Of a stretch of DNA of 64,000 bases, positions 11,736 to 18,917 are shown piece after piece. Source of the DNA: Siderastrea siderea (lineage: Eukaryota > Cnidaria > Anthozoa > Scleractinia > Rhizangiidae); the NCBI GenBank assembly GCA_964030785.1, contig OZ034971.1:43673304-43737303 (forward strand), in the 5' to 3' direction. The notes below the pieces were generated by a model. It searched no databases, was not told the origin of the DNA, and worked only from the letters and a program-made list of their open reading frames with translations. The number at the start of each line of letters is the position of its first letter. Position 1 is the stretch's first letter. The position numbers and the translations under genes are program-made.

Positions 11736-12070
11736 ATCACATTCCTTTGCGCATTGTTCTGCATATTAATCGATACCAATGGCTCCTCCACTGTAGATGT
11801 GGTAGTGATGGGTGGGCATGCTGCAGGAATGAAGGGCGCTTGATCTGGATTTTCTTTTTGTATTCTACGTGAACAGGCTGAACAAAGTTCCATGTCCTCT
11901 TCGTTTTGTGAACGTAGACGACAGGTATGACACCACGATTGTCGTTGGAGTTTCATGTGTTGACGATATAGTCGATCGTATTGGATTTTCCAGCCACGTC
12001 TGGTATCTCGGAGATCGTCGATGGTGCGATTGGCTTCTTGGAGGGATTGAATGAGAGCGGGCAAATTCAT
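11639..12070 (-). CDS. Coiled-coil plus zinc-ribbon protein, copy 1 (143 aa)
   Basis: Residues 1-45 (start MNLPALIQSLQEANR) form a helical, coiled-coil-like segment. A likely zinc site follows, made of C-x2-C and a second C-x2-C about 15 residues later (HTCRL ... LCSACS). The remaining C-terminal part is proline/threonine-rich and may run out of its original frame, because the SLOG-like gene begins within it. A clear paralogue lies on the other strand at 23536-23772 with the same order of coiled coil and CxxC pairs. Function unknown; a DNA- or protein-binding accessory factor is plausible. Confidence 0.6.
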   Translation of the reverse strand: MNLPALIQSLQEANRTIDDLRDTRRGWKIQYDRLYRQHMKLQRQSWCHTCRLRSQNEEDMELCSACSRRIQKENPDQAPFIPAACPPITTTSTVEEPLVSINMQNNAQRNVICTCMSWSLPITAEANSSHPSVQKILPKPNLT

Positions 12071-12179
12071 GACTGGTGTGATCCGTATGGAATGTGTTGT
12101 TTATATCCATAAGGATAGGATTGAAACGTGTTAGGGTTCAAGACACGCTTGTTAAAGACGAGCTTGTAGTTCTTGGTTT

Positions 12180-12707
12180 TCAGCGATGGTTTTGATTCGT
12201 TTGGGTTCGGCGACGCGTTGAATCCGGTTCTGGCATGGTGATGTGCGTCACATCCAACTGCAAACTGTCGTCGACTTCAAAGTTCTCATTTGAGTTCAAC
12301 ATTTTACTAATCTGATCCAATATGCGTCGTGCACCTGACAAAGGATCGCGCCAATCGCCGACAGTTACATTGGCTGAGGTGTGGGCCGATTGAAGTCGGT
12401 TGGAAGATAAATAAATTTGAATTCTGTCATGGTCTGGGATGGACTCGGTGAGATCTTCTATAACGTCAGCCAATCCTTCTTCAAACGCGCGCACAATATT
12501 GCCATGTCCTTCTGGAAAACCCTCTGGCGGGTTTTCCACGCGTAGATGATACGATGTTCTGGTAATACCATAACTACGGGCATTCCTTTGTCTGAAGGGT
12601 TCTAAACGAAAAACAAAATGTCCTCGTCGACCCAGGGCGCCGCCTTGTTGTTCCCATTGCTGCATATACTCATTAAGATCATCGTCGGACTCGGTGTTAC
12701 TTGCCAT
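12180..12707 (-). CDS. Probable N-terminal domain stub of the Polinton DNA polymerase B
   Basis: From the start MASNTESDDD (12707) the frame encodes about 175 residues. An acidic N-terminus is followed by FVFRLEPFRQRNARSYGI, then PDHDRIQIYLSSNRL, then LNSNENFEVDDSLQL. I recognise this order as the conserved domain that precedes the polymerase in many animal Polintons, but I could not verify it by search. The frame ends soon after that domain, and no exonuclease or palm domain follows on this strand. I infer that the polymerase was truncated here. The start is preferred over the longer in-frame ATG at 12818, which would run through the promoter region shared with the divergent gene at 12837. 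Confidence 0.5.
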   Translation of the reverse strand: MASNTESDDDLNEYMQQWEQQGGALGRRGHFVFRLEPFRQRNARSYGITRTSYHLRVENPPEGFPEGHGNIVRAFEEGLADVIEDLTESIPDHDRIQIYLSSNRLQSAHTSANVTVGDWRDPLSGARRILDQISKMLNSNENFEVDDSLQLDVTHITMPEPDSTRRRTQTNQNHR

Positions 12708-12836
12708 GCTAACAAGAAATGATGCGTTGAAAAGATAGAGAGGTGATATATAGACTGTTTGATTGACAGCTTCTTTTTTCTTATATATATACAGGCACCA
12801 CTCATCCTTTTTCATCACTTTTTATTTGTTCAATGT
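12708..12836. promoter_or_regulatory. Divergent promoter region
   Basis: This 129-bp spacer separates the leftward stub gene from the rightward gene block. It contains a TATATATA stretch at about 12782-12791, upstream of the plus-strand ATG at 12837, and GATATATAG near 12746 that could serve the minus strand. It marks the point where the two transcription directions diverge. Confidence 0.45.
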
Positions 12837-13421
12837 ATGGAGAGACGATTGCGTGCATCGACTCGTGTTTTTGGTAAAAGCAAAGACAAACAAGTCCCTA
12901 AAATGGAATCTCCTTTTACTGCCAGTGGCAATATTGATTATTGTTCCCGTTTTTATCAAGACGTGATAGAATGTCCATGGAAACGATGTTGGATCGTAGC
13001 CATTCTCCAATACATTCATCAACACGTGCAGGATCTAGAACCCCCCGTCCAACCCATGTACAGCGAAGAAGCGCTCCTTCACGGGCGTCATGTCCATGAA
13101 TCGATTATAACAGGCATACGTCAACTCTCTCTAGAGAGTATCTATCAATCGTGGCGTCGCTTACTACTGGACTATCATTTGGAGATCCCGTGCTGGCAAC
13201 CCAACGACATTGAATTCGTGGTACAAATCACGAGTCCCGATCTCGTGACAGAACAAATCTTAGAAGAAATCGTATCGTTTCGACGCCAATTTAGTACCTT
13301 CACCTATGAACTCTTGGGTTTAACCCATGAAGATGTGGATAACATTTTTGGTTGGACACGTGAAACGTTACGAGAAGGTGGATGGGTGGGCATCGACATA
13401 CCCGATGGACCTGAACGTTGA
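12837..13421 (+). CDS. Unknown protein, 194 aa, first gene of the rightward block
   Basis: The start MERRLRAST at 12837 follows the TATATA stretch. The longer upstream frame is rejected because it would read through the promoter. The protein is globular and tryptophan-rich (ECPWKRCWIVAILQYIHQH; GWTRETLREGGWVG), with helical character and no zinc cluster, signal peptide or membrane segment. No known family recognised. It stands opposite the polymerase stub across a shared promoter, which suggests an early or regulatory gene, but that is inference. Confidence 0.6.
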   Translation: MERRLRASTRVFGKSKDKQVPKMESPFTASGNIDYCSRFYQDVIECPWKRCWIVAILQYIHQHVQDLEPPVQPMYSEEALLHGRHVHESIITGIRQLSLESIYQSWRRLLLDYHLEIPCWQPNDIEFVVQITSPDLVTEQILEEIVSFRRQFSTFTYELLGLTHEDVDNIFGWTRETLREGGWVGIDIPDGPER

Positions 13422-13481
13422 CCCTATTTTTGTCTCCACCAATCCTAGCTAAGATCACGTCAACATCACGTCATCATCGCC

Positions 13482-13488
13482 TATAAAA
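13482..13488 (+). promoter_or_regulatory. TATA box for the GRF zinc-finger gene
   Basis: TATAAAA placed 49 bp before the ATG at 13531, in a short intergenic gap preceded by CACGTCA-type motifs. Confidence 0.55.
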
Positions 13489-13530
13489 TAGCGTGTTCTT
13501 TTTTCATTCTTTCTCTCTCTTCAATTCACC

Positions 13531-14202
13531 ATGGCCACGAAGAGACCTTTGCAAGAACTCGAAGAGATGGTCACTGCTTTACCGCCTACACCGACGGAGA
13601 AAAAGTCCAAAAAAGAGAGAAAAATCAAAATCAAAAAACCACCCCAAGTGGATCCTTCTTCACCACCACGAGTACCGTCAACACCTACAACGACCACATT
13701 GTCACCACCACCAGTACCGCCGCCGCCACCACCACCACTCATCAATATGGATGACTTATTCAATGGTGACAATATTCTCAATTTGTTAAATCCGCCTGCT
13801 GCTAGTTATCAAGTACAACTACCGCCTATGGAACAAGCTTGTCAATCCGTTGTCTGTCCTATGCATCAAACAGACCTAACTTGCTTTCAAGCCCAAACCA
13901 CAGGAGACACTTACATCAAATGCCAAGAAAAGAAATGTGGCCTCTTTTGTCATCAAGATCAAATCGCCACTTATCTCAAGATCATTAATGAAAAACTCCA
14001 TCCTGATTATCTCAAAAGAACCCTAGTGTGTGACTGTGAAGAACCCGTGCTATTACGCATCAGCCGATCCCAAGTCAACCCCAACCGCCCTTATTTCACA
14101 TGCAAAGAAACACCCGAGGATCGATGTCCTTTCTTTCAATGGGCCGACAAACCCTTGAAACCCAAGAACCGAAAAAAACAAAGACAAGACACGACCAAGT
14201 AA
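13531..14202 (+). CDS. GRF-type zinc-finger protein with basic/proline-rich N-terminus (223 aa)
   Basis: The N-terminal 70 residues are lysine-rich and then proline-rich (a run of seven prolines near 64-69), so probably disordered. A first cysteine/histidine cluster (C109, H112, C131, C136, C140) may bind zinc. A second, at about 166-205, has C167-x-C169, C191 and C199 with the pattern NRPYFTC ... CPFFQWAD, which is the GRF zinc finger known to bind single-stranded nucleic acid in topoisomerase III-alpha, NEIL3 and APE2. A role in binding viral DNA during replication or repair is inferred. Basic C-terminal tail. The TATA box lies 49 bp upstream. Confidence 0.75.
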   Translation: MATKRPLQELEEMVTALPPTPTEKKSKKERKIKIKKPPQVDPSSPPRVPSTPTTTTLSPPPVPPPPPPPLINMDDLFNGDNILNLLNPPAASYQVQLPPMEQACQSVVCPMHQTDLTCFQAQTTGDTYIKCQEKKCGLFCHQDQIATYLKIINEKLHPDYLKRTLVCDCEEPVLLRISRSQVNPNRPYFTCKETPEDRCPFFQWADKPLKPKNRKKQRQDTTK

Positions 14203-14436
14203 AGACACACGAACTGTTTTTTAATGAACTAAAAAAGTCTCTGTAATAGTCGTCTAACTGTCGTCACTGTCCATAATTGCGTTGAGACGCTTCCTCTTCA
14301 GTCAACTCACACTGTGTGGTCTATTTTAAGAAAAGAAAAAAATGAAAAAGCAGGTCCGGAAAAAAGAGCATGATCGACCGGGGCGCCGGTAAAATGAAAT
14401 ACGCGCGCTCTTTTAACTTTTTTGACTTGTGAAATC
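14203..14436. other. Short intergenic spacer
   Basis: AT-rich gap between the GRF gene and the next TATA box; no gene supported. Confidence 0.5.
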
Positions 14437-14443
14437 TATAAAA
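14437..14443 (+). promoter_or_regulatory. TATA box for the 14483 gene and integrase
   Basis: TATAAAA 46 bp before the ATG at 14483. Confidence 0.55.
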
Positions 14444-14482
14444 GGCCGATGTTGTAAGAATAAAATTTTTATTAGTGTGACC

Positions 14483-14854
14483 ATGGAGTCTGTGTGGTTG
14501 TGTTATGCGTGGGAGGGTTTGTTGTCCCTGGTTCAATGGCAATGCCATCAAGCCCTTTGCCAAGTGTTATATGACTACCAACCAGGTGAAAAAGTACCCA
14601 TTCCCCCTTGTCCCGAGGACACGCATCCTCTTCACGTCTTTGAAGAAACCCATGTGGACCGTAACTTGTATCGATGGGTGGTGTTTGTTTTCTGGTTGAA
14701 GTCCCACCCGAACGCGTGGCGATGGTATCGAATCATTCAAAAGGCGCACTCCCATACAATCCCTCCCATACCGACCTTGTGGGATGAGTGTCAGAACGTA
14801 TGGCACCTCGAAAGACCAAACGAACCAAACTCGATGTCTCGCAATCATGGTTGA
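14483..14854 (+). CDS. Small aromatic-rich protein, copy 1 (123 aa)
   Basis: The start MESVWLCYAW follows the TATA box. The protein is rich in Trp, Tyr, Cys and His, with a hydrophobic segment YRWVVFVFWLKSHPNAWRW near residues 71-89. It has no recognisable enzyme motif. A shorter relative on the minus strand at 26426-26644 shares the spacing LC-x2-LY ... RW(V/I)VF-x-WL. Its 3' end overlaps the integrase start by 67 bp in a different frame, so the two are probably on one transcript. Function unknown. Confidence 0.6.
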   Translation: MESVWLCYAWEGLLSLVQWQCHQALCQVLYDYQPGEKVPIPPCPEDTHPLHVFEETHVDRNLYRWVVFVFWLKSHPNAWRWYRIIQKAHSHTIPPIPTLWDECQNVWHLERPNEPNSMSRNHG

Positions 14855-15948
14855 CCCGTTACCACGATCCTAGAGAGCCAGGCAGTTTAGGGGGTGTGCA
14901 ACGGTTTGCCAAGGCCCATCGTCTCCCCTTGAAAAAAGCCCAACGCGTCTTGGAACGGGATTTGGCCTACACGTTGCATAAACCTCGACGTCGTCGTTTT
15001 CCAACCTTGCCCGTGATCGTGGGTGGCTTGGATGATCAATGGGTTGCGGATTTGGTGGAAGTACAACCCTTGGCAAAGTATAATCGTGGCATTCGGTATT
15101 TACTGACGGTGTTGGATGTGTTGTCCAAATACGCGTGGGTGCAACCGTTGAAAGCCAAAACGGGGGTAGCCTTGGTCCATGCCTTTGACAAGATTTTGAA
15201 ACAAGGAGGTCGACGTCCCAATCGATTGCAAACGGATCGAGGGAAGGAATTTTACAATCGCACGTTTCAACGTTGGCTCGAGGAGCAAGGAATCCAGCAT
15301 TTTTCTACCCAAGGGGATGCCAAAGCGAGTGTGGTGGAACGATTTAACCGGACCTTGAAAGAACGTTTGTACCGCTATTTCACCGCCGCCAACACGTTGA
15401 AATTTGACAATGTGTTACCCGAGTTGGTCCAAGGCTACAATGCCACACGTCATCGAAGTATTGGCATGGCCCCTCAAGACGTGACGTGGGAAAACGATGA
15501 AGCCGTGTGGAAACGCCTGTACGAGAAACGTTTGAAAGGAAAACGCTCGCAACCCAAATTCAAAGTAGGGGATCGTGTGCGTCTCAACAAGATTCATCGT
15601 ACGTTTGAAAAAGGGTATTTACCCGGTTGGACCGAAGAAGTGTTTGTCGTGCATCGTGTGGTGCTGGGTCCTGTGCCCACCTACAAGATTCGAGAATGGG
15701 ATGACACGCCCGTCGATGGCACGTTTTACGACGCCGATTTACAAAAAGTGCACGTGTCCGATGTGTTTCGTATCGAAAAGGTACTTAAGCGTCAAAAAGA
15801 TCGCCTGTTGGTCAAGTGGAAAGGGTGGCCGGACAAGTACAACAGTTGGATTGCTAGGGGAGACGTGACCTCCCTCCGACCGCCCAAGCAAAAGAAAGAG
15901 ACAAAACCCCCCAAGAACAACAAAGAGACAAGACGCCGACGCGACTAG
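14788..15948 (+). CDS. int: Retroviral-type DDE integrase with chromodomain
   Basis: This enzyme inserts the element into host DNA and makes the 6-bp duplication. An rve-type catalytic core spans about residues 80-240, with probable acidic triad D88 (WVADLVE), D150 (QTDRGKEF) and E184 (VVERFNRT); 33 residues separate the last two. An SH3-like region follows (FKVGDRVRLNK, about 258-267). A chromodomain lies near 325-357 (FRIEKVLKRQKDRLLVKWKGW), as in other Polinton and Ty3-like integrases, and could steer insertion to marked chromatin. No HHCC zinc site is visible at the N-terminus. The frame is intact at 386 aa; a second start at M5 (14800) is possible. The start overlaps the previous gene. 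Confidence 0.95.
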   Translation: MSERMAPRKTKRTKLDVSQSWLTRYHDPREPGSLGGVQRFAKAHRLPLKKAQRVLERDLAYTLHKPRRRRFPTLPVIVGGLDDQWVADLVEVQPLAKYNRGIRYLLTVLDVLSKYAWVQPLKAKTGVALVHAFDKILKQGGRRPNRLQTDRGKEFYNRTFQRWLEEQGIQHFSTQGDAKASVVERFNRTLKERLYRYFTAANTLKFDNVLPELVQGYNATRHRSIGMAPQDVTWENDEAVWKRLYEKRLKGKRSQPKFKVGDRVRLNKIHRTFEKGYLPGWTEEVFVVHRVVLGPVPTYKIREWDDTPVDGTFYDADLQKVHVSDVFRIEKVLKRQKDRLLVKWKGWPDKYNSWIARGDVTSLRPPKQKKETKPPKNNKETRRRRD

Positions 15949-15954
15949 ACAGGC

Positions 15955-16995
15955 ATGACGTTCGTCCCCCACACCTCGTTTTACGTGACGTTGATGAGTC
16001 ATGCGAGTACCAAGGAGTTTCCTGAGAACAAACCCCATCAGTTCAGAAACCGGTTGCCCAAACCCATTCGATTTATGGGCAAAGGATGGATGGTGGGCAT
16101 GGTGAGTTTGTCCTTACCTTCCATTCCTACTGTGGGGGAAGATTTTGTCGGCAACGCCGAGCCTCTGCTGTACGTACGATGGCACGAACGGGTGTATGAC
16201 AAAGACGATCAAGGGGACGACGTGTGGTTCCATGAACGGCGCGAACTCACCCTAAGGGGTCAAGACATGAAAAAGGAGATGGCCTCGTCGCCGACGGGAT
16301 GGCACTTTTTTCATCAAGTGGTGTACCGTTACCAGCAAGAACGTGCTAAACGAACGCAACCCAAAAACAAATGGACAGAGAACGATGGCCTCAAATTGTA
16401 CCCGACCTTTGAATGGACCTCGGAAGGGGATTTGTTGTTGAATACCAAGCAAGTGGATTACAAACGACAAGTGGCACACGTGTCATGGGGCAAAAGCTTG
16501 GCCCTGAAAATGGGATGGCTCGAACAAGTGTCTCCCGGGACTTATCGATTGGGCCCGAATCTCTTGCCAGAATTTCAAGGCATGTCCACCATTCCCACCC
16601 CGACGGATGTCCGCGATACCGGCAACAAGCCCATCTTTTGGAAAGTGGAGGGGGAGTATGTGAAGTTGAGTCTATCGTGCCCTTGGCGTTTTGTGAATGT
16701 GAACGACAAATTTCGTCTCTCGTCGGAATTTCCCTCGGTGCGTCCTTTGCACGTGTATTGCAATGTGGGCACCAGTAGCATGGTGGGTGGTCGCATCACG
16801 GATCTCTTACGAGAAATCAAGTACCATCCCCAAGAAACCACGCACTTTGAACCTCGCCATATTCAATATGTCCCGGTACGCAATGAAGTGGTGGAAATCG
16901 TGGAAACCCAGATGGCCGAAACCAATGGGGATCTGGTCCAATTTGGCGAAGGACATACCATCCTAACCCTGCACCTTAAAAGGGAGGTGGTGTGA
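15955..16995 (+). CDS. Penton-like minor capsid protein, copy 1 (346 aa)
   Basis: The N-terminus TSFYVTLMSHASTKEFPEN and the next segment (L-P-K-P-I ... G-W-x-V-G) define a family carried by many Polintons. I take it to be the minor, single-jelly-roll (penton-like) capsid protein. It has the composition of a mostly beta protein, with no membrane segment or cysteine cluster. It shares the C-terminal block NEVVEI(V/I)-x-QM-x-ET with the next gene and is placed six bp after the integrase stop. The identification is by family pattern, not by structure. Confidence 0.6.
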   Translation: MTFVPHTSFYVTLMSHASTKEFPENKPHQFRNRLPKPIRFMGKGWMVGMVSLSLPSIPTVGEDFVGNAEPLLYVRWHERVYDKDDQGDDVWFHERRELTLRGQDMKKEMASSPTGWHFFHQVVYRYQQERAKRTQPKNKWTENDGLKLYPTFEWTSEGDLLLNTKQVDYKRQVAHVSWGKSLALKMGWLEQVSPGTYRLGPNLLPEFQGMSTIPTPTDVRDTGNKPIFWKVEGEYVKLSLSCPWRFVNVNDKFRLSSEFPSVRPLHVYCNVGTSSMVGGRITDLLREIKYHPQETTHFEPRHIQYVPVRNEVVEIVETQMAETNGDLVQFGEGHTILTLHLKREVV

Positions 16996-17017
16996 AGAAA
17001 GAAAGAAAGAAGACAGC

Positions 17018-18067
17018 ATGTCGTTCTACGTGACATTACCCAGTCATGCCAACCGACATGAATTTCCCAACAACCAAGCCAATGCGTTCAAGATTCGTTT
17101 ACCGCAACCGTTACGGTTACCCGGGGGTGGATGGCAAGTGGGGTTGAGTGCCATTTCCTTACCGGATACGCACGTCAATTTGTACGACTTGGTGCAAAAA
17201 GATGGGTACATCATGTCAACGTCCTGGGACCAAACCTATCCCAAACCGGGTGGAAAAGACGGGGAAATGCAAGATCGAACAGACACGGCTCAGACCCTCA
17301 TCAATGACATTCAACATTTGGATTGGGTGGTGGATGGGGTGAGTTTCATGAAAGCCACCATAAGCCACTTGGAACAACAACGCAAGGAAACGGCGATTCA
17401 AGGCGGCCGTTTTACCAACGATCAAGGCAAACACATGTACGTCAAGTTTCGTTGGGAAGGGGATGATCTGATCATCGACAACACCAATGTCTGCCATTGT
17501 GGCAACGACACGCCAGGCCTGGCCATCTACACCAAGTTAGCTGTCAAAATGGGATGGTTACGTAAAATTAGCAGTGGGTTGATTTTGGGACCTAACTTAC
17601 AGCAAGAATTCATGGGCGATCAAATCCCCAACATGAAACAACCCGTTGACAACGATTGGAACGATTTGAACGACGATCAGCACAACCCGGTCTTTTGGAC
17701 GGTGCGTTCTTTTTTACCGGATCATTTACAATTGAGTATGAGTTGTAGTTGGCGTTTCACCAACTTGAATGTGGCGTTTCGTTCGGTGGTGGGCGACCCC
17801 TCGCGATCGTTGCACGTGTACTCAGACGTGGCAGGCAGTATGATGGTCGGCAATCGCGTGACCGATTTGTTACGTGAAATCCATTACAAGCGGGAAGGCA
17901 GAGGCACCATGTACTTTGAACCGTTGCACATTCATTACCTACCGCTTCGCAATGAAGTGGTGGAAATCATTCAAATGCAAGTCACCGAAACGTCTGGCAC
18001 CGAGGATAAGTTGGTCAAGTTTGGAAAAGGCAACACCCTGGTCACCTTGCACTTCAAAAAGGCATAA
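17018..18067 (+). CDS. Penton-like minor capsid protein, copy 2 (349 aa)
   Basis: Tandem paralogue of the preceding gene: start MSFYVTLPSHANRHEFP, the conserved GW-x-VGLSAISLP, LAVKMGWL, GPNL-x-EF and VTDLLREI blocks, and the C-terminal NEVVEIIQMQVTET. It starts 22 bp after the first copy ends. A third, more diverged relative lies at 25305-26357 on the other strand. Two or more penton-like genes could give different vertex proteins, or one may now serve another role; this is inference. Confidence 0.6.
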   Translation: MSFYVTLPSHANRHEFPNNQANAFKIRLPQPLRLPGGGWQVGLSAISLPDTHVNLYDLVQKDGYIMSTSWDQTYPKPGGKDGEMQDRTDTAQTLINDIQHLDWVVDGVSFMKATISHLEQQRKETAIQGGRFTNDQGKHMYVKFRWEGDDLIIDNTNVCHCGNDTPGLAIYTKLAVKMGWLRKISSGLILGPNLQQEFMGDQIPNMKQPVDNDWNDLNDDQHNPVFWTVRSFLPDHLQLSMSCSWRFTNLNVAFRSVVGDPSRSLHVYSDVAGSMMVGNRVTDLLREIHYKREGRGTMYFEPLHIHYLPLRNEVVEIIQMQVTETSGTEDKLVKFGKGNTLVTLHFKKA

Positions 18068-18100
18068 AAAGAAAAGGGAAAAGGGGATAGTCCGTCAAAG

Positions 18101-18295
18101 ATGCCAAAGACAAGAGCACGTCGAAGACGACCAAGAAGGCAACGAGGCGGTCTCTTGCCGCTCGCTGCTCTCGTGCCAGCCTTGATGGCGGTGGGGAAAG
18201 CCGCCGCGTTGGGAGCGGTGGGTGGTGCCGCGGGTTACGGGGGCAAAAAAGCCATGGAAGCAGCGACCACTCGGAAGAAAAAGAAAGGCCGATGA
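18101..18295 (+). CDS. Small basic core-like protein with QRGG motif (64 aa)
   Basis: An arginine-rich N-terminus ends in RRQRGG (residues 12-17), followed by a hydrophobic Ala/Leu/Gly stretch LLPLAALVPALMAVGKAA and a glycine-rich then lysine-rich tail. The composition resembles adenovirus-type core/minor proteins that bind DNA or membranes and are trimmed by the viral protease. It is related to the 59-aa protein at 23054-23233, which has the same LVPA-M-G-GKA pattern. RRQRGG is a candidate cleavage site for the adenain-like protease encoded at 20351. Confidence 0.65.
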   Translation: MPKTRARRRRPRRQRGGLLPLAALVPALMAVGKAAALGAVGGAAGYGGKKAMEAATTRKKKKGR

Positions 18296-18298
18296 CGG

Positions 18299-18305
18299 TA
18301 TAAAA
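18299..18305 (+). promoter_or_regulatory. TATA box for the 18360 gene
   Basis: TATAAAA starting four bases after the previous stop, 61 bp before the ATG at 18360. Confidence 0.5.
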
Positions 18306-18359
18306 AGACAAAAGGATCACGGGAAGCACAGACATTGGTGAAGAGCAAAGAAGACAACC

Positions 18360-18686
18360 ATGCGTGGGGGAAGTTTGACACGATTTCGGACGGACGAGTG
18401 GTATGATCAACACGGCAACGGGTTGATGAGGGAGGTCATGCGTGGGGGTCTCCAAGGCCTTAAAAGGACTCGAAACCCCTTCAAACTGCCTAGTAATACC
18501 GTGCGTGGTTTAAAAGCCGGGTTATCACGCGGTGTCAAACGCAAAGCCGAAGACGTCATTAAAAAGGAAATCACCAAACAAGCCAAGAAAGCGTTGAATC
18601 AGAAGAACGTGAAAGACGCCGTGCGTGTGGCCAGTGCCTTGTTTCCCAAACAAGTCAAACGAGCGCGAGATATTTTTGGAGTGTGA
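18360..18686 (+). CDS. Basic core-like protein with two MRGG sites (108 aa)
   Basis: A lysine/arginine-rich protein with no cysteines and a helical C-terminal half. MRGG occurs at residues 1-4 and again at 27-30 (VMRGG before LQGLKR). The second fits the adenovirus protease consensus (M/I/L)xGG before the cut, so an N-terminal peptide of 30 residues may be removed in particles. Likely a DNA-condensing virion protein. It sits in the run of late-type genes just before the capsid gene. Confidence 0.65.
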   Translation: MRGGSLTRFRTDEWYDQHGNGLMREVMRGGLQGLKRTRNPFKLPSNTVRGLKAGLSRGVKRKAEDVIKKEITKQAKKALNQKNVKDAVRVASALFPKQVKRARDIFGV

Positions 18687-18687
18687 A

Positions 18688-18915
18688 ATGGAACCCGTGC
18701 CTTCACGACCTCGACGGATTCGTAGTGATCGAGGTTTGTCTCAATGGGGAGGTGCTTTTTGGAAACTCGTGCGACGACAACGTGGAGGCTGGTTGAGTCC
18801 CGAGGTGATGAGAGTGCCCGGGTTTGATTTGGCGCAACTATTGACGCGACGACGACGCTATAAAAACCCCTCACGACGACAGGGTGCCACCACTCGACGA
18901 CGACGACGACGTTAA
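18688..18915 (+). CDS. Small basic virion-type protein with QWGG and QRGG motifs (75 aa)
   Basis: The start at 18688 lies one base after the previous stop; an earlier in-frame ATG inside the previous gene is less likely. The protein has SQWGGAFW and RRQRGGWL, both candidate Gly-Gly protease sites, then a short globular part (PEVMRVPGFDLAQLL) and an arginine-rich tail ending in seven arginines. Its 3' part contains the TATA box of the capsid gene. Probably a minor capsid or core protein. Confidence 0.6.
   Translation: MEPVPSRPRRIRSDRGLSQWGGAFWKLVRRQRGGWLSPEVMRVPGFDLAQLLTRRRRYKNPSRRQGATTRRRRRR
18859..18865 (+). promoter_or_regulatory. TATA box for the major capsid gene
   Basis: TATAAAA embedded in the upstream gene, 59 bp before the capsid ATG at 18918. 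Confidence 0.5.
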
Positions 18916-18917
18916 CC

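Noticed and set aside
12759..12836. Longer start for the gene at 12837
   Set aside because: It would translate the TATATA promoter region into a hydrophobic leader; the ATG at 12837 fits the promoter spacing better.
14788..15948. Integrase as evidence of an LTR retrotransposon (chromovirus)
   Set aside because: No reverse transcriptase, protease-RT-RNaseH order or LTRs are nearby; neighbours are capsid, packaging and PLA2 genes.
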